Positions 50,864-56,482 of a stretch of DNA of 56,482 nucleotides are shown piece after piece. Source of the DNA: Fretibacter sp964410285 (GTDB taxonomy: Bacteria > Pseudomonadota > Alphaproteobacteria > Caulobacterales > Maricaulaceae); contig CAYPFR010000013.1 of NCBI GenBank assembly GCA_964410285.1, positions 1-56,482 on the forward strand. Direction: 5' to 3'. Position 1 is the stretch's first letter. Each line of letters begins with the position of its first letter. Both the position numbers and the translations under genes were made by a program. The notes beneath the pieces were generated by a model. It saw only the letters and a program-made list of their open reading frames with translations. It was not told where the DNA came from and searched no databases.

Positions 50864-52972
50864 TTAGTATACCTCTTGGCTTTGCTTCGCGTCCAGTTCT
50901 TTTCCGAAGTCAAAATTTCCCCAAGTTGTGAACCATAATTGGTTGCCTTTGTTTTTGTTTTGAAACGATAACATCTGATTCCTTATCGCCACATCCTCAA
51001 TCCCGTGAACTTCAAGGATTTCGTTCTTCAACGATAAAGTTACATAAGGACATGAGATGAGATCAAAAGATAAAAGTGTTAGCTCTGCGTCTCGCTTGAA
51101 AGTAGAGGGCTTAGCGGAAAGTTTGTTCTTTACTGTTTTTTCTACGAATGTTCTCAGCTCATTATAACGAACTTTATCTCTCATATACAAAAGTAAAACT
51201 GTTATGGAAAAGTAGTTTAACTCGTAGCTAGAGTTAAACTCGTTACTTCCAGCTTCCCTAAAGACACCTACGAAAGATGCCAATATGTCTTGCTCAAGCC
51301 AATACTGTTTGCCCAGCTCAGAAAGCGCAATCAGCAGATATAGCGTCTCAACTTGTGTGTGCTTGTTTCCAGAATTCTTCTTCAACATCAATCTAATCGC
51401 ATCGTAAACATTCTTGTAAATTAGATGTTTACTCTCGTAACTGATTTTATCTGAGCTAATAAATTTGGTCACGAGATTTAGAATACGGCATAACCGTATA
51501 GTAGTATTAACCTGAGGTGAAACAGAATAAACGAAAAACACGAAATCTATAATTTCCGATAGAGACCTGACAATTTTCTTTTCCGAACGATATGCTGAAG
51601 ACGTTTTATTATACCCTTGCAGGATTTTTTTGCACTTCCTTTCAACTATCGAAAGAGTATAATTGAGCATGTCTTTATAGGAAACATCACACTCTTTAAT
51701 TATTGTCTTGAAGGCAACTATTAGGGGGCTAGACCGAAGATAAATACTCCCTTTAAGTTTAATGTCCTCCGTATTGCTTTCTTCAATAACTTCCTCAAGC
51801 TTATAGACTAACTCTCGATTCAAGAGGTCTGAAATTCTCTTTTTTGCCCTTGTAATGTCAGTTATTAAGGGTTTCTCATAAACTATTGATTTGGCCGAGT
51901 TCAGTTGTAACTTATATGTTTTGAGACAATGCTGAAGTTGTTCAACTATAATTTTCTTGTCTTCATCAGAGTTATAAAAGACAAAATAATCGTCTACATA
52001 TCTAAAGATTTCGTAGTCTGATTTATGCGCTAAGGGTTTGCCATCTCTAGCTAAATCATACTCAAGTTGTTTGTCCACCGATTGTAAAATGAGTTCAGCA
52101 AATATCCTAGAAAACTCAGGTCCAATTATTATACCATTCGTTTCTCCATAATTCATGTTCTGGAGCAATCCGTCAAATTTTGCAGGGAAGGTACTTTTAG
52201 ATTTATTAAGGTTTTCTTTTACAGCGTCCTTTCCATAGAGCGCCCAAACTATTGAATGTGTATAAATACTATCAAAACACTTGGAAATATCCAGCTTAAG
52301 CAACTTGTCATACTTCTTTTCACAACGGTGATATTTATACGATTCATAGAATTTGTATATATTACTGTGCTCGCGATAACTGAAAAATGATCTTAAGTTT
52401 TCATATTCTTTGTCATCTTCTTCTATCTCAGAATCATCCTCTGCAAGTAACTCATAATGTGTTTTATCTTTGTGGTATCGAAAGGTACTCACTTTGTGCG
52501 GTCGGCGAATTGAGAAGGGACTTAAATTTGAAAAATAGAGTATCGCCTCTTTGTAATCATAATAGAACTTACATAGTTGTACTTGGCTGCGTGGGTGAGG
52601 AACAGTTAGCTCTCGAAATTCAGTTTTCTTGTGATTAATTTTGTAACTAAACGGAATCACAGTTTTTTTAGGCGGATTGGTTCCTGATATGGAGTATTGT
52701 CGAAATTCGCACTCTTTTGTACCTACATATTTCACGAAGTCAGAGAGTTTACTGGCATCATATTTGTATCCGAAAAGCATCAGCACAAGCCGTTCTAAGG
52801 CCGCCCCTCCATCTAACCAAATTAAATGCTCATCAGTTAATTGAATTTTCCAGTCCACTAAGAATTGATAAAAATGTCTGTTTGTAAATGAAACAGGTGT
52901 TTCGAACGGCAGCACATCAGACAGTACTGCTCTTTCTTTCCGCACTTTAAATCTAATTTTTTTACGCGACAT
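50864..52972 (-). CDS. drt3b: Reverse transcriptase, probable Drt3b of a DRT type 3 system
   Basis: A 702-residue RT of the uncharacterised/defence group (UG8 or Abi-like). Catalytic motifs are LLKLDISKCFDSIYTHSI (Asp228) and FRYVDDYFVFY (YVDD at 325-328), with GETNGIIIGPEFSRIFAE between. The C-terminal half (residues about 400-700) is helical and not a known nuclease. The gene is AT-rich, unlike its neighbours, and overlaps drt3a by 11 bases. Alternatives are AbiA/AbiK, which share the SIYTHS motif, but the RT pairing favours DRT3, which defends against phage. No integrase, retron msr/msd or intron maturase features are seen. Confidence 0.78.
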   Translation of the reverse strand: MSRKKIRFKVRKERAVLSDVLPFETPVSFTNRHFYQFLVDWKIQLTDEHLIWLDGGAALERLVLMLFGYKYDASKLSDFVKYVGTKECEFRQYSISGTNPPKKTVIPFSYKINHKKTEFRELTVPHPRSQVQLCKFYYDYKEAILYFSNLSPFSIRRPHKVSTFRYHKDKTHYELLAEDDSEIEEDDKEYENLRSFFSYREHSNIYKFYESYKYHRCEKKYDKLLKLDISKCFDSIYTHSIVWALYGKDAVKENLNKSKSTFPAKFDGLLQNMNYGETNGIIIGPEFSRIFAELILQSVDKQLEYDLARDGKPLAHKSDYEIFRYVDDYFVFYNSDEDKKIIVEQLQHCLKTYKLQLNSAKSIVYEKPLITDITRAKKRISDLLNRELVYKLEEVIEESNTEDIKLKGSIYLRSSPLIVAFKTIIKECDVSYKDMLNYTLSIVERKCKKILQGYNKTSSAYRSEKKIVRSLSEIIDFVFFVYSVSPQVNTTIRLCRILNLVTKFISSDKISYESKHLIYKNVYDAIRLMLKKNSGNKHTQVETLYLLIALSELGKQYWLEQDILASFVGVFREAGSNEFNSSYELNYFSITVLLLYMRDKVRYNELRTFVEKTVKNKLSAKPSTFKRDAELTLLSFDLISCPYVTLSLKNEILEVHGIEDVAIRNQMLSFQNKNKGNQLWFTTWGNFDFGKELDAKQSQEVY

Positions 52973-54308
52973 GTTTCCACACTCTTACTATTTCTGAAAG
53001 CTCTTTAGAGGTAAATTTAAAAAACCTCCTTTGCGCAAATCCATCAACTACGGATAGTTTTGAGAGTCTATTTTTTAAACGAGTATGAGCCACTAAATCT
53101 ACTTTCCCAGATAAATGAGTGTCTATGGCTGTCAAAGATTCGGTGCTCGTTATCAAATTGTTTGAAAAATATATGCCGGTTATAACATTCTTCTTGTTGT
53201 TAGATAATCGAGTGTTGCTAGTAAGAAATCGAATGCGTTGGAATAACAACTTATTCGCTCTAGTTGGGTTGTCGACTAAGTCCTTATCGTAAGCTTCAAA
53301 TGAAGCATCAATTCGCGAACAATATCTATCTATCTTTGATGTCGTTAAACTAAGGGTCACCACTCCAGCTACCATAGAAAACTTGTACCCTAAGTATTCT
53401 ATGGGTGAGGTTAGAGAACTCGAAATACTTTCATAAGTTGTCTTTAAGGGATTAGCGGTTAGGCCGTAGGATGTGAGAATTTGGTCGATATGGTTTTTGA
53501 TTAACGAGCTATCCTCATCAGGAGAGAGAAACCCTAAAACAAATATGTCATCAACGTATCGTACATAAAACTTTACTCCTGGATTATTACAAATCTCCCT
53601 ATCAACGTCTCGCATGTATAACTCAGCAAGGTACGCGCTAATACCAATTCCTCTTGGGAGGCCATCCGTGGAACCAGATACCTGTTCAAATTCGTACAAG
53701 ATTTTACGGATGAACTTTTTAGATGTTTGAGTAAGTAGAGAGTCAGATTCTAATCTCTCCAATAGTTTTTTGCGAGGGATGCTCTCATAGAAAGACTTTA
53801 TGTCAGTTTTTATATAAAATTTTGGGAACTTGGATGGCAGCACATCTCTGATTTGACAAACTATATTATGTCGATTGCCTTGCTTAACTTTGTATAGCTT
53901 TCTAAAATTATACTGTAGCTGCTTTAAAACAAAAAACGTCGAGGGTTTCTGTTCTTCTCTATAGACAGGCTTGTTTAAGCCAACATCTTGTTCGGTTACG
54001 CCAAAAGAAAAATTCTTCTGGTTTACTTCACCCGCCACCTTTTCCAAAAGTTTCGTTAAGTGTTCTTCCTTCTTTGCCTTCAAAACAGTCTTTTTTTGAT
54101 GGAGCACTTTCAGTTTCGCAAGATATTCGCTTTTACTGAAATTATTTTTTGAACGCCTGAGCGTACGAATATCACTAACTGACTGCTTAATCTCAAATGT
54201 CATCTCCTTCAGCTCAGGAAAATACTTACCCTCAAGATAATTTCCTTTACGGTTTTCTAAGTCGAAAATTTTCCTAAAATTTTCTGCCGAAAATGATTGA
54301 TCTAACAG
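52962..54308 (-). CDS. drt3a: Reverse transcriptase, probable Drt3a, with a likely CTG start
   Basis: A 448-residue RT of the defence type (UG3-like). Catalytic motifs are FYIKTDIKSFYESIP (Asp169), GLPRGIGISAYLAELYM and FYVRYVDDIFVLG (YVDD at 251-254). The first ATG (54203) would cut the protein, because the frame upstream reads a plausible, continuous stretch (DQSFSAENFRKIFDLENRKG and YLEGKYFPELKE). The frame closes at a TGA just upstream and has no ATG, GTG or TTG, so CTG 54308, preceded by GGAGAG, is the best start. Gene is AT-rich and overlaps drt3b. Function is inferred from the pair: antiphage DNA synthesis. Confidence 0.78.
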   Translation of the reverse strand: MLDQSFSAENFRKIFDLENRKGNYLEGKYFPELKEMTFEIKQSVSDIRTLRRSKNNFSKSEYLAKLKVLHQKKTVLKAKKEEHLTKLLEKVAGEVNQKNFSFGVTEQDVGLNKPVYREEQKPSTFFVLKQLQYNFRKLYKVKQGNRHNIVCQIRDVLPSKFPKFYIKTDIKSFYESIPRKKLLERLESDSLLTQTSKKFIRKILYEFEQVSGSTDGLPRGIGISAYLAELYMRDVDREICNNPGVKFYVRYVDDIFVLGFLSPDEDSSLIKNHIDQILTSYGLTANPLKTTYESISSSLTSPIEYLGYKFSMVAGVVTLSLTTSKIDRYCSRIDASFEAYDKDLVDNPTRANKLLFQRIRFLTSNTRLSNNKKNVITGIYFSNNLITSTESLTAIDTHLSGKVDLVAHTRLKNRLSKLSVVDGFAQRRFFKFTSKELSEIVRVWKHVA

Positions 54309-54452
54309 CGTTTCTCTCCATTTGAGTTGAAAACTTGAAATTCATATGGAGTTAAAACAACATAGAATAGACAAGTAGGCGAGTCATTTCTTTATGCAAC
54401 CAAACTACCCCTCAATTAGTGGGTAATTGCTTCAAATATCATACTTACAAAT

Positions 54453-56482
54453 CTATCGCCCAATCCCTCTGCTGCGCCCAGTATCCCAATCAATACCACC
54501 TCCGCCAAGCACGCGCCCTTTAATGCGTTTGCCCCACTTCTGGGCGTGTTGGTTTTCCCACGGCACGAGATAGAAAGCGCGCTGCGTCTCAATCATCGCA
54601 TGGGGGCCGTGGGGGAGTTCGTATTTTTGCGCAACTGTGCCTTCAATCAATCGTCCTGTCTGCGCTGCGACATGAGCCTTGCCTGTCATACCCTCCAGCT
54701 TCTCGGTTGCGGCGTTGAACCCTTCCGCTTCTAACGCTTTCACATAGCCGCGCTTGAAGGTGATGTAGCGTTTCTGACCTTCTTGGCTTCGCTCTGCATA
54801 GCCTTGCTCAATCAGCCACTCACGGCGCTGCTGGAAGGCCGTGTCCATTTCTTTCACAAAAGGGCTTATCTTTGAGCTTATGCCTTCCATATCGCCTCTG
54901 CACCAACTCACTTGCGAGCGGTCAAGCCAAGTCGCACCGGGACTATCAAGCTGTGCATCCAAGTCTTGGCGCGACAGTAGCTTCACGCCTGACGCGCGGC
55001 CTTGTCTCAAGTCCAACGAAATAGCCCGCTCTTCAAAATCATCTGGCACGCGCCACTCATTTGGGTCGCCATCCTTATCCTTGCTAGCGACTTGCACCAC
55101 GCCCGCTTTTACTAGCGTTGCGAGCCGTAGTCTGTGCGCCCGCATATGGGCTGCGCCTCTGCTGCCGCTTCCGTCCATCCAATCGTCTGGCCCGCTTGTC
55201 GCTATCGCGTAATGCCCGACTAGCCCATTGCGAGGCTTGCCGTGATAATCTTTACCTGTCGCAAGGGCTTGGATGTTGCGGTCAACCGTCCTCAAGTTGG
55301 GCGGGGAGACTTCAATAATAGACCCGACCTTGGCAGCTTCGCCCGCTCGCGTGTCCATGCCAGTCTCAACCGTGCTGACATAGCCGTCAGTGCCGTCGAT
55401 AATAAACCTGACTTTCCCGCCGCCTTTGGCGTCTGGGTTCATGTCTTCATCACGGCCAAGGGTCTTCGCAATCACGCGGCCAATGACACGGCGATTGGAT
55501 AAGCTGCCGTCATAGTCTGTGCGGCCATCGTTTAGACGGACAGGGCGCTTAATGTTGGCTCGCTCCATTGCGCCATGGATTTCTTTAGTAAGCTGCTCTC
55601 GCTGCTCAATCTGTCCAAGCGTCTTGAAGGCATCTTTCTCTACCCGCCAGAGACCATCATACTTGGACTGTGCCAAGCCCATTTTCTCGAGGTGTTTCAT
55701 ACGTCCGATTAGGATGTGCCTGTTCATGGATGAGTTGGCGGGAAACGTGCTAGCTGCTGACCCTGCGCGTAGGTCAATTGTGTTGTTGAGTTTGTCCATA
55801 CCGCTCTCGATATGCCTATCCGCTGTCGTCACGCGCATAGCGCCCACTTCGCGTTTCATCTCCCGCTGGATTTCAAGCTCTGACTTCCAACCTAACTCGC
55901 GGGTCAGTTCTTCCTCCAGCCGTCCGCGTATGCCGCGCGAGATATACTCGCCCGCTATGTTCAAGCCTTTGCCGTCATGTGTGACGCCTCGCGCAATGAT
56001 ATGCGTATGAGGATGGGCAGTATCGAAGTGGTCAACCGCCACCCAATCTAGCCGCGTGCCTAAGTCCTCCTCCATCTGCGTCATGAGCGCCCGCGTTGTG
56101 TCTTTCAGGTTAGGCGTGCCGTCACCGTTCACGCGAGCCAGTTCCGCGCCGTCTTCGGGCGAGATCATAATCCGAAACTGGTGCGGGTCTCCGCGCCCGT
56201 CAAAGCTCTCTTGTGAGCGGGTAACAAAATCCCGTCCGTCCACCTCGACGCCTTCGTCTGGGCCGTAGAGCTGGCCCCGCGTTGGGGTTAGCTCCGCCGA
56301 GCCATCAAGCCCTTCGGCACGCTCAACACCTGCGCCTTCGCGCTGAAGGTAAGCCAAGTGTCCTCGAGAGACGGAAGACTTCGCATTGCGCAGCTTCACC
56401 ACGCGGACTTTCACAATCGCGCGGCGAGCGCGGTAGCGGTCTCCCGTTGCGCGGTGAACCCCCCAGCCTTGTATCGGCCCAA
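54453..56482 (-). CDS. Conjugative relaxase (DUF3363/VirD2-like), 5' end off window
   Basis: A relaxase that nicks oriT and pilots mobile-element DNA in conjugation. The three-His metal motif reads DHFDTAHPHTH, following the QFRIMISPEDG block. The last ~300 residues match the DUF3363 region of TraI-like relaxases from alphaproteobacterial elements. The first in-frame GTG is at 56414, but the frame runs on without a stop to 56482 (RARRAIVKVRVVKL), as in homologues, so the start is beyond the window. It uses GC-richer codons than the adjacent RT genes, which suggests the RT cassette was inserted separately. Confidence 0.88.
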   Translation of the reverse strand, partial: GPIQGWGVHRATGDRYRARRAIVKVRVVKLRNAKSSVSRGHLAYLQREGAGVERAEGLDGSAELTPTRGQLYGPDEGVEVDGRDFVTRSQESFDGRGDPHQFRIMISPEDGAELARVNGDGTPNLKDTTRALMTQMEEDLGTRLDWVAVDHFDTAHPHTHIIARGVTHDGKGLNIAGEYISRGIRGRLEEELTRELGWKSELEIQREMKREVGAMRVTTADRHIESGMDKLNNTIDLRAGSAASTFPANSSMNRHILIGRMKHLEKMGLAQSKYDGLWRVEKDAFKTLGQIEQREQLTKEIHGAMERANIKRPVRLNDGRTDYDGSLSNRRVIGRVIAKTLGRDEDMNPDAKGGGKVRFIIDGTDGYVSTVETGMDTRAGEAAKVGSIIEVSPPNLRTVDRNIQALATGKDYHGKPRNGLVGHYAIATSGPDDWMDGSGSRGAAHMRAHRLRLATLVKAGVVQVASKDKDGDPNEWRVPDDFEERAISLDLRQGRASGVKLLSRQDLDAQLDSPGATWLDRSQVSWCRGDMEGISSKISPFVKEMDTAFQQRREWLIEQGYAERSQEGQKRYITFKRGYVKALEAEGFNAATEKLEGMTGKAHVAAQTGRLIEGTVAQKYELPHGPHAMIETQRAFYLVPWENQHAQKWGKRIKGRVLGGGGIDWDTGRSRGIGR

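Noticed and set aside
54186..54203. ATG at 54203 as start of drt3a with AAGGAG
   Set aside because: The AAGGAG touches the ATG with no spacer, and the upstream frame reads as a plausible protein for 35 more codons.
50864..54308. Retron, group II intron or diversity-generating retroelement
   Set aside because: Two RT genes are paired, no msr/msd-type inverted repeat flanks either, no intron maturase domain is seen, and there is no template/variable repeat pair.

Overview
The window looks like an alphaproteobacterial chromosome segment, probably from the marine, stalk-forming Caulobacterales/Maricaulales/Hyphomonadaceae neighbourhood. The grounds are a DivL-type kinase with tyrosine in place of the phospho-accepting histidine, a ChvI-ChvG pair next to PTS phosphorelay genes, an S16 protein with a long Ala/Glu-rich tail, a DUF4170 domain next to an MsbA-like exporter, and many ATGA start/stop overlaps. 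This placement is an inference; no rRNA or tRNA gene was found.

Layout. 0-1 kb: end of the str operon (rpsL-rpsG-fusA, leftward). 1.4-5 kb: SdpR/SdpI-type repressor and membrane protein, a lipoprotein M19 dipeptidase, a solo DUF5710 protein and an OmpA-type lipoprotein. 5.4-11.2 kb: a tightly coupled rightward operon with a MarR regulator, DsbA/FrnE-like oxidoreductase, MAPEG protein, PmbA, a fused inositol-monophosphatase/DUF4170 protein and an MsbA-like ABC exporter. 11.2-20.2 kb, leftward: divL, glmM, mannose-1-phosphate guanylyltransferase, a TonB-domain lipoprotein, ptsH, EIIA-Man, chvG, chvI; hprK is missing from its usual slot. 20.4-26.7 kb: a Met/Lys repeat secreted protein, a GT87/GT2 glycosyltransferase pair, two tandem related secreted proteins, an unknown secreted protein and a phytanoyl-CoA dioxygenase homologue. 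26.7-36.3 kb: trmD-rplS and ffh-rpsP, normally one cluster with rimM, here separated by a delta-class carbonic anhydrase, an acyltransferase, ArsC, a TM-helix channel-like protein, zapE and a glycine-zipper protein. 36.3-43.3 kb: an SDR enzyme, a TolB/TPR protein, and a sensor cyclase translationally coupled to an MscS-like channel with a cyclic-nucleotide-binding domain. 43.3-48.3 kb: a uronate module (lipoprotein, Na+ symporter and Gfo/Idh/MocA oxidoreductase leftward, D-mannonate dehydratase rightward) with a UxuR/ExuR-like palindrome between the divergent arms.

The right end is accessory DNA. A flavin-dependent halogenase lacking its N-terminal FAD-binding part starts exactly at the mannonate dehydratase stop and is followed by a methyltransferase. 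Then comes a repeat-rich non-coding stretch and two AT-rich overlapping reverse-transcriptase genes that best match a DRT type 3 antiphage system (Drt3a + Drt3b). Downstream of drt3b I see a candidate ncRNA carrying a CACACACA stretch and ending in an intrinsic terminator. The coding frame of drt3a continues 35 codons upstream of its first ATG, to a CTG with a good ribosome-binding site. A mobilisation relaxase, open to the window edge, shows that this end lies in a mobile element.

The strongest candidate for an unusual system is the two-RT/ncRNA locus at 50.8-54.3 kb, followed by the cyclase-channel pair at 39.6-43.3 kb.
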